Shown piece by piece: positions 42,464 through 50,925 of a stretch of 56,343 nucleotides of DNA. The notes under the pieces are model-generated. The model worked only from the letters and a program-made list of their open reading frames with translations, did no database searches and was not told the DNA's origin. The position numbers and the translations under genes were made by a program. The stretch spans positions 1-56,343 of the forward strand of contig JADJVA010000013.1 in the NCBI GenBank assembly GCA_016716765.1, written 5' to 3'. Every line of letters starts with the position of its first letter. The first letter of the stretch is position 1. Origin of the DNA: Bdellovibrionales bacterium (lineage in GTDB: Bacteria; Bdellovibrionota; Bdellovibrionia; Bdellovibrionales; UBA1609).

Positions 42464-44960
42464 TGTAAAAAAACCCTCATTCTCTTTGAATAACTCTAGT
42501 GTCTTTTTTGGCCTCAATGAAGTGGACTTCATTTTCCTAGGCCTTTTTTTCTTAGCAGGCCTTGTCGTCTTTAAACAATTTGAGTCCTCAAAGTTTCTGC
42601 CCCTTTTTCATCTTTTGATCTGCTCACTCTCTCTTGTCTTCTTAAGAGTCAATTTTCGAAGACACACGGTCAGGGACTTCTTATCACGAATACTCAGTCG
42701 GAGGGTTCAAGTTATGTATCCTAAAATCACTCATCAATTCGATCTCAAAGGTCATCGCTTCTGGGTCTTTGAAAACTTAAGTCTGATGACGGCCTTTGAG
42801 GTGGATGGAATCGATCCGGAGCGTGACGATCTGGAGGATGTGAGCCGTCTTCTCACCCAATTTGCCCTCTCGCTCGATCCGAAGATCACACTTAAAATTA
42901 ATCTCAGCTCTCAGTGGGCCTTCTCCTGCAAAGATACCCTCTCTTCATCAAGAAGAGAGGAGCTCTCAGAGATCGGATTCTCACGGGAAAAAATTACGAT
43001 GAGTTTTGAGACACAAATCGGTGGATTCACTCGGATGATCAAGACCATCTTGAGAAAAAAATCCTCCTCCATTGAGGAGTTCTATGCCCTTTCTCTTCTG
43101 GACGGGTTTAATCTCAAACACTTACAAGAAATAGGACTTCAGTGCCTGCCACTTAAAAAGCCTCCCGTTTTCAACGCCAAGGGAGAATTTTTAAGAATAC
43201 TCAAAGCCGGCATTGAAATCTCGCCCGAGATTCTGGGAATTGTAAAGTTTCACGGGCCAACACCTACGCCCTTAAACCTACGCTCTCTTCACAGTCTCAG
43301 ACAACAGATCCCCGAGCCCTACCAGATATCTTTGAAAGTCAGAAAAATGCCCTCAAGTCTCTCCGAACTCCTGCTCAGGCGCAAATCCTCTCAGGGCTTA
43401 AGCGGAGGAGATAAAATCTCGGCTCAGAAGTATTATGATTCCGAAGATCTCTTGGAAAAAGTAGCCCTTGAAAGGGAGTCCCTATTTAATTACGAGCTCT
43501 ACGTGATACTTCCTCGAGTCTCTGAGGAGTTAATCAGGGAGGACTCAAAACTCGTCGTGCATGCTCTCAAACCCTTGGGAGCCTTTGCCCTTGAGACCTT
43601 CGGAAGCTTTAACTGCTACAAGTCTCTTCTGCCAGGAAGTTTTCATCATTTAAGCTTTAAGGAAAGAGGCGATATTCTTGGCCTCTATTTCCCACTTCTT
43701 GGGGCCTGTAAGAAGAGAGAGAAAAAAACTCAAAGTCTCAACGGAATGGATCAAAATGTTGAGAGCAGCCACAGTCTTCTTCTTCACCGCAGAGACCATA
43801 GCCTCGACTCGATTGATTTGTTTGATAAACGCTACGATGCTTTCTCCACGATTATCTGTGGAAAAACTGGGAGTGGAAAAAGTGTGCTCACCAATCTCCT
43901 CACCCGAGCCCTTCTTCATGACTCGAGAATTCATATTATCAAAGTCGATGTCGGAGGAAGCCATTCCAAGGAAACGGAATCTCTGGGGGGGAGAGAATTT
44001 CGGCTGAGCCTTGATCAACCATCTGGGATGAACCCATTTTTGTGTCTCAAAGAGGGGGTTCATGAGTCCTCGATCTCTGTTCTATCAAATTTCCTCAACG
44101 TGCTCATGACCGAAGAAGGAGAGATGACTCTCTCCAAAGAACTCAGAGCCGAGGTGGAAAGGGCCCTTTTTCTCTATGCCGAGGGGGATAAGAGAAACAA
44201 TGGGGAGGCTCTCTCCATTGATGGGTTCTTAAAAGAATCAAAGGATCTCCCGAGAAAATCTCTGCTCTACAGGTGGGCCAAAGGCGGCATCTATCAAAAT
44301 GCTCTGATGAGTGGGCACCAAAAGGAAGATCCCTCTCGCATTCTCTCTCAAGATGACTGTCGCCTTCGCTATTACAATTTTTCTGATATTCACCAGGCCA
44401 GTGACGTTGACTTTGGCCAGGGCGGATTCTCGCTCGTCATGGCTCAGTTTAACCTTGAAATGATCAGGTTAAAGGACAAAAAACTTGTCTTCATCGCAGA
44501 CGAGACACCTTTTTTCATCAAGCGCTGCTTTCCATTTTTTAAGTTCTCAACGGCTAACGTGAGAAAATTTGGAGGAGCCTTCATTTCCATCAGCCAAAAA
44601 TCAACAGATCTGATCGTTCAAAATGATCAGGGCATTATTGAGAACAGTCCCAACCGACTTCTCTTTAGCGTTGATGGAGACAGAGGAGAGTTTCAGGAGA
44701 GATTTCAACTCTCAAACGACAAGATGAAAGAGCTTGAAAATTTAACAAGAGAGCAGAAGAGGTTTTCAGAGGTGCTCTACCAGGACAAATTTGGCTCCAG
44801 GATTTTTCGCATTATCTTAAGCCCCGAGGAGTATTGGAGCTTCTCCAGCACAAGAGAAGACAATCAGAAGATCGATAGTCTCGTGAAATCAGTTCCAAGA
44901 CTGACACGCCATGAGGCCATCAGAATTCTGAGTTTAGAAAGAAAGGTTCAAGATTCATGA
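42456..44960 (+). CDS. virB4: VirB3-VirB4 fusion, type IV secretion ATPase
   Basis: I choose GTG 42456, with CAGGAG 9 bases upstream; a longer frame to 42402 lies inside virB2. The product is 834 aa. Residues 15-75 contain two hydrophobic helices then a basic segment (NEVDFIFLGLFFLAGLVVFK; LICSLSLVFLRVNFRRHTV), matching a VirB3/TrbD domain fused to the front. The rest is a VirB4/TraC ATPase with Walker A CGKTGSGKS near 468 and Walker B KLVFIADETPF near 676. It powers pilus assembly and substrate transfer at the inner membrane. The next gene starts in its stop (ATGA). Confidence 0.92.
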   Translation: MPNVKKPSFSLNNSSVFFGLNEVDFIFLGLFFLAGLVVFKQFESSKFLPLFHLLICSLSLVFLRVNFRRHTVRDFLSRILSRRVQVMYPKITHQFDLKGHRFWVFENLSLMTAFEVDGIDPERDDLEDVSRLLTQFALSLDPKITLKINLSSQWAFSCKDTLSSSRREELSEIGFSREKITMSFETQIGGFTRMIKTILRKKSSSIEEFYALSLLDGFNLKHLQEIGLQCLPLKKPPVFNAKGEFLRILKAGIEISPEILGIVKFHGPTPTPLNLRSLHSLRQQIPEPYQISLKVRKMPSSLSELLLRRKSSQGLSGGDKISAQKYYDSEDLLEKVALERESLFNYELYVILPRVSEELIREDSKLVVHALKPLGAFALETFGSFNCYKSLLPGSFHHLSFKERGDILGLYFPLLGACKKREKKTQSLNGMDQNVESSHSLLLHRRDHSLDSIDLFDKRYDAFSTIICGKTGSGKSVLTNLLTRALLHDSRIHIIKVDVGGSHSKETESLGGREFRLSLDQPSGMNPFLCLKEGVHESSISVLSNFLNVLMTEEGEMTLSKELRAEVERALFLYAEGDKRNNGEALSIDGFLKESKDLPRKSLLYRWAKGGIYQNALMSGHQKEDPSRILSQDDCRLRYYNFSDIHQASDVDFGQGGFSLVMAQFNLEMIRLKDKKLVFIADETPFFIKRCFPFFKFSTANVRKFGGAFISISQKSTDLIVQNDQGIIENSPNRLLFSVDGDRGEFQERFQLSNDKMKELENLTREQKRFSEVLYQDKFGSRIFRIILSPEEYWSFSSTREDNQKIDSLVKSVPRLTRHEAIRILSLERKVQDS

Positions 44961-45565
44961 ACTTTAATTCTTATAAATCTTCTCCCTTACTACTACTACT
45001 GTCTTTTTCCTGGCTTTTATTTCCCTCTAAGGCCTCAGCCTTTTTTGACAAAATTGTCGATACTGCTGAAAAAATAGCCGAGGCCTCGGCTCTTGTCGAT
45101 GCCACCCATGAACTTCTTCGCACCGTTGATTCAAACCCTTCTGAAAAAACTCTCTCACAACTGGATCAATCCCTCATTGAGCTCTCAGCTTACCTCGAAA
45201 AAATCGAGGGCAAGACTCAGACCGCCGTCTGGGCCAAGAACGAAATAGAAGCCCTGATGAGGGCTCCAAAACTGTCAAAGATGACTTTAACTGACAGTAT
45301 CAGGTCTTCGAGTGAGTACTTGAAGAGAGTGAAGCGTCTGTTCTTGGCACTGGCCAGTTTTCCAAAAGCGGCCTCGGCCTACGCTCAAGCAGAGACTGTC
45401 TTCACGCTCCAGGATCAGTTAAAAATCCAAAGATCCTCACTCGCTATTCAGACCGAGATTCTCACCGAACTAAAGCTTCAGATAAGAAGATCTGAGATCG
45501 AGTCGAGAAGCTTTGACGAATTGATGACCCAGGAATTCATCAAACGACGGGGAGTTCAGCCATGA
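44957..45565 (+). CDS. VirB5/TrbJ-like secreted helical protein
   Basis: The protein is 202 aa, with a signal peptide ending KASA (SPLLLLLSFSWLLFPSKASA). The mature part is almost entirely helical (FDKIVDTAEKIAEASALVDA; LKLQIRRSEIESRSF), like VirB5 and TrbJ proteins that sit at the pilus tip. It overlaps virB4 at ATGA and the next gene by ATGA. The identification is by position, signal peptide and helical composition. Confidence 0.7.
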   Translation: MNFNSYKSSPLLLLLSFSWLLFPSKASAFFDKIVDTAEKIAEASALVDATHELLRTVDSNPSEKTLSQLDQSLIELSAYLEKIEGKTQTAVWAKNEIEALMRAPKLSKMTLTDSIRSSSEYLKRVKRLFLALASFPKAASAYAQAETVFTLQDQLKIQRSSLAIQTEILTELKLQIRRSEIESRSFDELMTQEFIKRRGVQP

Positions 45566-46956
45566 GCTTTGAATTCACTCAAAAAATGAGCGGCGAGGTA
45601 TTTCGAGAGACCAAGAGCTATATCATCCTGATTTTTCCAGTGCTCTTCTTTTTGAGACTTTTATATCTCAACATGACGGCGGCCTCGGCCCGAGACTATG
45701 GAGATCTGCTCAAAGGAGCGGCCCTCTTTCTGGCCCTTCTTCTCTCCTATGAATATCTCCTTTCCTTAACTTTTGATTTCTCAAGAGCTTTAGAGGGCGA
45801 CATGAGCGAGCACGCAAGAGAGAGAGTCCTGTCTTCACAAAAGAGTCCCATTCCCACACCCGGTCTCTCCATGATCCGAAAGACTCTGGGTCTACTCAGC
45901 TCAATACTCTATTATTTGGCTCAAGGCCTCTTCGTCATAGCCCTGATATTTATGTCAGCCCTTGCCCCGATAGTTTTTCTCTTCGGCACAGTTTTATCCA
46001 TGCCGTCCCTCATCAAGATCTTCTTTTTTCTCATTCTCATCGGCTCTTCTTGGCCCCTGATGTTTTCTGTTTTTGACCGCGTAGGCGGAACCTTGATGCA
46101 AAGTGATCTCAAATCAGAGAGTCTCATCTTCTCCTGGGCCATTGATTTTCTCATTGAACTGTTTAAGATCATAGGACCTCTTTCCTTCTGTAAAATTCTT
46201 CTTCAATCTCCATTCGGAAGCTCCGCCCTCTCTTCTCTCTCGTTCGGAGCAAGATCCGCTGGAAGAATAGCCGGGGGCTTCGGTCACGCATCGGCCTATT
46301 GCCTCCCTCCTCAAGGTCAGTCTCTAAAACAACGATACTCCCCTCACCGCTCTCCCGCACGATTGGGGCACGGGGGTTCCAATGGGTCAGCACCCTTTGG
46401 GTCGAGAGCCATGGGATCGAGATCCCTCGGATCAGGATTCAATAGACCCAAATCTAATGGATCGGGACCAATTGGTATTGGAGTCAGTCAAAATGGACGG
46501 CACATGGATCAGCCGGCTTGCTCGATGGAATCATATGAACGTCTGTCAGAGGATGATTCTTCACCCTTACCCTACTACTCGAGATTCAGAGGCTCTGCGG
46601 ATTTAGGAAAAGGCCCATCAAGTCCGACAGCCTCTCACTCATCAAATATGACTTCCCACAAAAAAGGCAAGCTTGGCAAAAGCCCCGAATCATCGAGTGG
46701 AGATCGTGGATTTAATGTTTCGAAGTCAGATCATGGCCTGGCACAACTTTCAGAATCAAAAAGAGAAATCAGTGGCGCAGCCTCTTACCTGTCAAATCAT
46801 TCTGATTTGACAGGTCCTATTAAAAAGAAAAACTCCAATTCGCAGATGTCTTCTCCTGCCTCTCAGTCCAATCGAGGATTCAGGAATCAGGCGCTCACGG
46901 ATTCACATTTCGAAAAGAGAGCGAGAGAGACAATGAAAGAGAGGACTCGGACATGA
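45562..46956 (+). CDS. VirB6/TrbL-like polytopic membrane protein
   Basis: The protein is 464 aa. At least five hydrophobic helices lie in the first 230 residues (YIILIFPVLFFLRLLYLNM; GLFVIALIFMSALAPIVFLF; IKIFFFLILIGSSWPLMFSV). These are followed by a 230-residue Ser/Gly/Asn-rich disordered tail (FGSRAMGSRSLGSGFNRPKS). VirB6/TrbL proteins form the inner-membrane channel and often carry such tails. It overlaps both neighbours by 4 bp, so translation is coupled. Confidence 0.78.
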   Translation: MSFEFTQKMSGEVFRETKSYIILIFPVLFFLRLLYLNMTAASARDYGDLLKGAALFLALLLSYEYLLSLTFDFSRALEGDMSEHARERVLSSQKSPIPTPGLSMIRKTLGLLSSILYYLAQGLFVIALIFMSALAPIVFLFGTVLSMPSLIKIFFFLILIGSSWPLMFSVFDRVGGTLMQSDLKSESLIFSWAIDFLIELFKIIGPLSFCKILLQSPFGSSALSSLSFGARSAGRIAGGFGHASAYCLPPQGQSLKQRYSPHRSPARLGHGGSNGSAPFGSRAMGSRSLGSGFNRPKSNGSGPIGIGVSQNGRHMDQPACSMESYERLSEDDSSPLPYYSRFRGSADLGKGPSSPTASHSSNMTSHKKGKLGKSPESSSGDRGFNVSKSDHGLAQLSESKREISGAASYLSNHSDLTGPIKKKNSNSQMSSPASQSNRGFRNQALTDSHFEKRARETMKERTRT

Positions 46957-47504
46957 AACTTGCCTTTGAAATCCTTAAAGTTCATCTGTTGAAATCATTT
47001 CTTTTTCTTAGCCTTTTTTGTTGGGCCTCTTTTGCCACTTTTCAAGCAATCAAAAATCAGGGAAAAACTCTTCTGATCGGCATTGACTCAAACGGTACGA
47101 GAATCATCACAAGCCAAGATGACCCACTGTTTAAGACCGAATTGATCTCGTTTTTGAAACACTATTTCTCGAAGGCCTATAATTTCTCTGCTCAGGATTT
47201 CTCTCAAAACGTTGGTGAGGCCACAAACCTCATGTCAGAAACCTTATGGAGGAGTGAGGGTGAAAATATTCAGAAACTAAAAGCACTTGTTGAAAAGTCA
47301 GGTCTTCTTCAAATAGCGAGACTCAGACAGCTCAATCAGGTCGAAAAGGATACTTTTCAAGCTCTGCTCCAGATCGAGCAAAAATCCCGTCTTCAGGTCG
47401 AGAGCTTTGAAATGAAGGTCACGCTTAAGATCGAAAAGGTGGAGAGAGCAGAGCTAAACCCCTGGGGCATGGAAATCACATCTATCACGGAGGAAAAACT
47501 ATGA
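46953..47504 (+). CDS. VirB8/TraE-like inner-membrane protein
   Basis: The protein is 183 aa. A short cytoplasmic start, one hydrophobic helix (HLLKSFLFLSLFCWASFATF), and a periplasmic domain with helices and strands (ESFEMKVTLKIEKVERAEL). The size, topology and position match TraE/VirB8 assembly factors that bridge the inner-membrane complex and VirB9/VirB10. The overlap with neighbours is again ATGA type. Confidence 0.72.
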   Translation: MKLAFEILKVHLLKSFLFLSLFCWASFATFQAIKNQGKTLLIGIDSNGTRIITSQDDPLFKTELISFLKHYFSKAYNFSAQDFSQNVGEATNLMSETLWRSEGENIQKLKALVEKSGLLQIARLRQLNQVEKDTFQALLQIEQKSRLQVESFEMKVTLKIEKVERAELNPWGMEITSITEEKL

Positions 47505-48184
47505 GGTTTATGGCCCTTTTTCCCTACAGATTCGTGCATATTTCGAGTGTTTTTATGTGTTTTTTGCCCAGTTTTTGGGCCTCCTCCCAGCCCAGGATAT
47601 CCTCTCAGTTCTTTGACCGCTCAAAAGTTGGCTTAATCTACATCAGACCCGGACTCTCAAGTCTCATTCAATTTCCCTGCGAGATTGACGAAGCCAAGGT
47701 CGGATTAAAATCAAGCCTCGATGTCCAGATTTCAAAAACCCTTAAGTCCGAGCTCGTCTTGTCGGCAAGAACAAACCTCGCTGATCCCACAAACCTCATC
47801 GTTCGCTGCTCTCATGGACTTTTTGTCTTTGACGTCATTGCCAATCAGAAAAACCACCAAGACGTGATCCGAATTCTCGGCGGAACCAAAGGACCTGTGT
47901 TTTTTGAAAAGTCTTTAGATCAGATGGATCAAAATGGAGAGCGCCAAGACGGAAGTAAAATCAAAAATCAATTCCAGGCCAAAGACAAAAGCCCAACAGC
48001 TGCTGAAATCAAAAGATCTCCCTCTCTTTCTGAAATACTCAAGAAAACAGCCAAGCCCATAGGACAAGTCTCAATCCCGTCAGGCGAAAAAGATCAGACC
48101 CTTGTCCCCCCATCCAAAACAAATTGGCAATCTCAATCAGCTCGCAAAACCCCAGCCCCTACAAAAAAGGACAACATTAGATGA
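47501..48184 (+). CDS. VirB9/TraK-like periplasmic protein
   Basis: The protein is 227 aa. The N-terminal signal is MRFMALFPYRFVHISSVFMC. The core IYIRPGLSSLIQFPCEIDEAKVG, then beta-rich LVLSARTNLADPTNLIVRC, resembles TraK/VirB9, which form the outer-membrane ring with VirB7 and VirB10. The last 80 residues are a Lys/Ser/Pro-rich tail. It overlaps the VirB8-like and VirB10-like genes by 4 bp. Confidence 0.75.
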   Translation: MRFMALFPYRFVHISSVFMCFLPSFWASSQPRISSQFFDRSKVGLIYIRPGLSSLIQFPCEIDEAKVGLKSSLDVQISKTLKSELVLSARTNLADPTNLIVRCSHGLFVFDVIANQKNHQDVIRILGGTKGPVFFEKSLDQMDQNGERQDGSKIKNQFQAKDKSPTAAEIKRSPSLSEILKKTAKPIGQVSIPSGEKDQTLVPPSKTNWQSQSARKTPAPTKKDNIR

Positions 48185-49206
48185 AGCCAATCGCACTTCT
48201 CTGTTTATTTCTATTTCTTGAAAGCTTTAAAGCTTTTGCGTCAAATAAAACTCTCGATGGCAGTCCCCTCATCGTACTTGAGGATCCTTCTCAAAGTTCG
48301 GCTCCAAAAAGTGGAGATGGTCTTCAAGAAGAAAAGCAAAACGAAGACAGCTTAAGTCTTAAAATAAATCCAAAAACAGAAACTATAGAAGCCGTTAAAA
48401 AAAGTCCCCTCAGTTTCAAAAGGGGGAATTCTAAAGCTCGCCCCCCTTTGAACTCATCAAGCGGCTTGACCTCAAATCTTCCGGCCCATTACTTGGTGAG
48501 TCACTTTTCAAAACAAACGTATACCGAGAGCTTCACACTTCTTCCCACTGATTCTATCAAAGAGAAGCTGAAGTCCATCAGGCCAGGAGACATTCTTCGA
48601 GCTCAAGTCGAGCACTCAGTGATCGCCTTTGCCGATGAAAAGGCACCCGTGATCGCTCGGATCATTTCGGGAAGTCTTGCCTCATCAAGACTTGTCGGAT
48701 TCTCGCGCCTTGAGTCCAACTCAAATCGAGTCTTCATTGATTTTGAACTGCTCTCTCCAAAATCCAAGACCTCTTCTTTTTCCTTTAAGGGAACTGCTCT
48801 GACCGATCTCGGCACACCCGGCTTTGAGGGAATCTATCATTCAAAAGAGGCCAAGTATTTTGCGGGTGATTTTATCTCTACTTTTATGGCCGCCTATTTT
48901 GACGCCCAGGTTCCAAAATACACGAACCCATTTGGAGGAACAATCGAGGACACCTCGATGAACTCCGCTACAAAAAAAGCTCTCAGCCAAAGTGCCATGA
49001 GCTCGGCTGAGAGGTTTCGAGAAAAGCTTAAAAAGTTTCCCGAGTTCTCAGAGCTCAAAGGTCCCTTTGAAATTCAAGTCCTCGTTCTTGCCCCTGCCAT
49101 TGAAAAACTAACAATCAACAAAAGGAGTCACAAATGCCCGTTATCAAACTCAACCCGGAAGCTGGAAATCGAATCAAGTTTTTCAAGGAACACGCCAAAG
49201 GCTTAG
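48181..49206 (+). CDS. VirB10/TraB-like channel protein
   Basis: The protein is 341 aa as read. The N-terminal signal-like helix (ALLCLFLFLESFKAFA) replaces the usual long cytoplasmic anchor. A Pro/Lys linker follows, then the VirB10 beta-barrel core (IRPGDILRAQVEHSVIAFAD, APVIARIISGSLASSRLVGF, NRVFIDFELL). The core ends near residue 305. Copy A has one A fewer and stops at PAIEN; here the frame runs 72 bp into the next gene, which is probably an error. The natural end would be near 49110. Confidence 0.8.
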   Translation: MKPIALLCLFLFLESFKAFASNKTLDGSPLIVLEDPSQSSAPKSGDGLQEEKQNEDSLSLKINPKTETIEAVKKSPLSFKRGNSKARPPLNSSSGLTSNLPAHYLVSHFSKQTYTESFTLLPTDSIKEKLKSIRPGDILRAQVEHSVIAFADEKAPVIARIISGSLASSRLVGFSRLESNSNRVFIDFELLSPKSKTSSFSFKGTALTDLGTPGFEGIYHSKEAKYFAGDFISTFMAAYFDAQVPKYTNPFGGTIEDTSMNSATKKALSQSAMSSAERFREKLKKFPEFSELKGPFEIQVLVLAPAIEKLTINKRSHKCPLSNSTRKLEIESSFSRNTPKA

Positions 49207-49460
49207 GCCTGAGAAGTTCTGATTGGACAAAAATTATCTCCCAACTTCTCCTCCATGAAAAAGAGGACGCCTGGTGGAAGCTCATCAACCGATATGCCGA
49301 GGAATCTTTTCTGATCGGAAAGGCCATTTCAGATCCCGAGGTCAGAGGAAAACTTCTGGGGTTGGTGAAGTCCTCGCCTCCCAGATCGAGGTTGATAGAA
49401 AACAAAGACCACCAGATCGCTCCGGAAATTGTCTTAAGAAAACACGGCGAGAGGCTATGA
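49134..49460 (+). CDS. Small basic protein at the end of the secretion operon
   Basis: The protein is 108 aa. AAAGGAG lies 7 bases before the ATG. It opens MPVIKLNPEAGNRIKFFKEH and has helices (DAWWKLINRYAEESFLIGKA) and a basic C-terminus (PPRSRLIENKDHQIAPEIVLR). No family is recognised. It is conserved in both copies and lies last before the repeat/hairpin region, so a DNA-processing accessory role is possible. Confidence 0.6.
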   Translation: MPVIKLNPEAGNRIKFFKEHAKGLGLRSSDWTKIISQLLLHEKEDAWWKLINRYAEESFLIGKAISDPEVRGKLLGLVKSSPPRSRLIENKDHQIAPEIVLRKHGERL

Positions 49461-49485
49461 AAATAAAGAGCCTCTTTTTTTCTCC

Positions 49486-49565
49486 CTGTACCATTGCCTG
49501 TACCGCGACCTGTACCGCTGGGTGTACCGCGACACCATAGCTCAACGGTACAGGCAACGGTACAC
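49486..49565. repeat. 12-bp-phased GTACC repeats, four direct and two inverted
   Basis: TGTACC preceded by C or G begins at 49486, 49498, 49510 and 49522, exactly 12 bp apart. It recurs inverted as CGGTACAGG (49545) and CGGTACACC (49557), again 12 bp apart. The two groups can pair. This regular design, between the secretion operon and the relaxosome-type genes, fits binding sites for a transfer-origin or replication protein. Confidence 0.65.
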
Positions 49566-49589
49566 CCGAGGGGGAGTTAAATTATTGAA

Positions 49590-49802
49590 ATGAATGGTTT
49601 TGGGCTCTGGCTATGTACTTCGTCCATTTTGTTGACCACCCACCCCCAACAAGTAGTTGAGGTCGGGTGGTCAACAAACCGCCAGAGCCCATTTCGGACG
49701 AAGATTTTGAAGTCAGATGAAGAGCACAAAAAAAGAGATTGGAGGGGGTGCAACATGAGGGGAAGAGAAACGGCTGATCTAAAGAAAAGGGAGAAAGTGT
49801 GA
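49590..49802 (+). CDS. 70-aa open frame running through hairpin element 1
   Basis: MNGFGLWLCTSSILLTTHPQ starts the frame and it ends at a GTGA overlap with the next frame. The 3' third (DEEHKKRDWRGCNMRGRETA) is charged and could be a small independent protein (an internal ATG at 49755 gives 15 aa). The first two-thirds are the hairpin element, so coding is doubtful. It is kept because of the coupled GTGA junction. Confidence 0.3.
   Translation: MNGFGLWLCTSSILLTTHPQQVVEVGWSTNRQSPFRTKILKSDEEHKKRDWRGCNMRGRETADLKKREKV
49601..49703 (+). other. Long hairpin element 1, possible pseudoknotted RNA or oriT structure
   Basis: The outer stem TGGGCTCTGGC (49601) pairs with GCCAGAGCCCA (49681). The inner stem TTTGTTGACCACCC (49628) pairs with GGGTGGTCAACAAA (49665). 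The apical stem is CCCCAAC with GTTGAGG. A further arm CTTCGTCC (49618) can pair with GGACGAAG (49696), crossing the outer stem and giving a pseudoknot. The central core is shared with element 2. Confidence 0.7.
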
Positions 49803-50188
49803 TCGTGAATTTTATCAAAAAATCAGTTGATAGAGAGTATGAAATCCAACCAATTCCTCTTCAAAGATTTTCGAACTCTCTTTACGTTTTTGGTTACGGT
49901 TTAGGTTACGTTTTAAGGCTTCAAAAAATCACAGGTAAAACGTACCCTCAGACGTACCCCTCAAATTCATATCCCATTGAAATGAAATGTATTCTTGGCT
50001 CGGGCTTTGGCTGTAGCCAATCTCAAGACCACCCACCCCCAACGAGTAATTGGGGTCGGGTGGTCTTGAGAACGCCCGAGCCATTCGGAAAGGTCCAAAG
50101 GATTGGAATAATAACAGGGGCTGAGGTCAGAGAAATGAAGAGTATTTTTGAAGCCAAGATAGGAAATGATGAAAGGGAGAAAGCGTGA
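49799..50188 (+). CDS. 129-aa hypothetical protein carrying hairpin element 2
   Basis: The start is GTG 49799, preceded by AAGGGAG, and it overlaps the frame before and the gene after by GTGA. The first half (IVNFIKKSVDREYEIQPIPL, SLYVFGYGLGYVLRL) looks like protein. The middle, QDHPPPTSNWGRVVLRTPEP, is the translation of the hairpin. The end (GIITGAEVREMKSIFEAKIG) is helical. No family is recognised. It may be a small real gene into which the element was inserted in frame. Confidence 0.5.
   Translation: MIVNFIKKSVDREYEIQPIPLQRFSNSLYVFGYGLGYVLRLQKITGKTYPQTYPSNSYPIEMKCILGSGFGCSQSQDHPPPTSNWGRVVLRTPEPFGKVQRIGIITGAEVREMKSIFEAKIGNDEREKA
49996..50089 (+). other. Long hairpin element 2, related to element 1
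   Basis: The outer stem TGGCTCGGGC (49996) pairs with GCCCGAGCCA (50074). The inner stem TCTCAAGACCACCC (50021) pairs with GGGTGGTCTTGAGA (50058). The apical stem is CCCCAA with TTGGGG. The right border TTCGGA matches element 1. Both arms of each stem differ from element 1 together, so pairing is kept. Confidence 0.7.
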
Positions 50189-50925
50189 AGTCGCCAGAGA
50201 GATTTTTTAAAGAGCCCATGTCGCTGACAAAAAGAGATCTTCATCTGCTTGAGTTCTTAAATGAAATGGGGCCCATGGGAGTTGAGCCTTTGGCCTTTGC
50301 CTTCTGGGGACAGGACTGCTGGGAGACGAAACTCAAAAATTCAAGAGCTCGCATCAATCGCCTCAGAACAAATGGACTCATCGAGGCCATTGTTTTTGGG
50401 AAGAAAAATCTCTTCTATCGAACAACGCCCATCGGAGTTTCAGCTCTTAAGTGGTACCGCCCGGAAGTCCGCCAGCTCAAACCAACAGCTCAATTTTCAT
50501 TTAATGTAAACCACTCGGCCCTTGTCGCCTGGACCAGAGTGAAACTTGAACAACTCTCGATAGCCAGTTTTTGGAGATCCGAAAGACGGCTCATCAGCGA
50601 AGACCTTCCGATTCAGAGAAAGACCTTGATGAGTAAAATGAAGGTCTTCATCCCTGACGGCGTCTACTCAAACTCATCCGAAAAAAACGTGATCTTTGAA
50701 ATGGAGCACTATCCAAAATCTCCCTCTCAGAGAAAAACCAGAGTCTCGCAAATCAAGGGGCTATTGACCTACCTCCCCGCTCACTACCATCAACTTCACA
50801 TCGTCTGCACATCCCAAATTGTCGCAGAGAGTTACAAGACAATGACTCAGGGACTTAAATCTGAGGTTCAGTGGATAGGAGAAATTTTTAATCAAAGGGA
50901 GCTTCAGCATGTCCTCAAAAAATAG
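50185..50925 (+). CDS. Replication-relaxation family protein
   Basis: The protein is 246 aa, starting at GTG 50185 (GTGA overlap). Residues 12-95 form a winged helix (SLTKRDLHLLEFLNEMGPMG, RINRLRTNGLIEAIVFGKKN). The C-terminal part shows FIPDGVYSNSSEKNVIFEME, a PDG...ExE pattern typical of the replication-relaxation family, which is linked to plasmid relaxation and mobilisation. It sits between candidate origin structures and the coupling ATPase, so a relaxosome role is likely. Confidence 0.8.
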   Translation: MKSPERFFKEPMSLTKRDLHLLEFLNEMGPMGVEPLAFAFWGQDCWETKLKNSRARINRLRTNGLIEAIVFGKKNLFYRTTPIGVSALKWYRPEVRQLKPTAQFSFNVNHSALVAWTRVKLEQLSIASFWRSERRLISEDLPIQRKTLMSKMKVFIPDGVYSNSSEKNVIFEMEHYPKSPSQRKTRVSQIKGLLTYLPAHYHQLHIVCTSQIVAESYKTMTQGLKSEVQWIGEIFNQRELQHVLKK

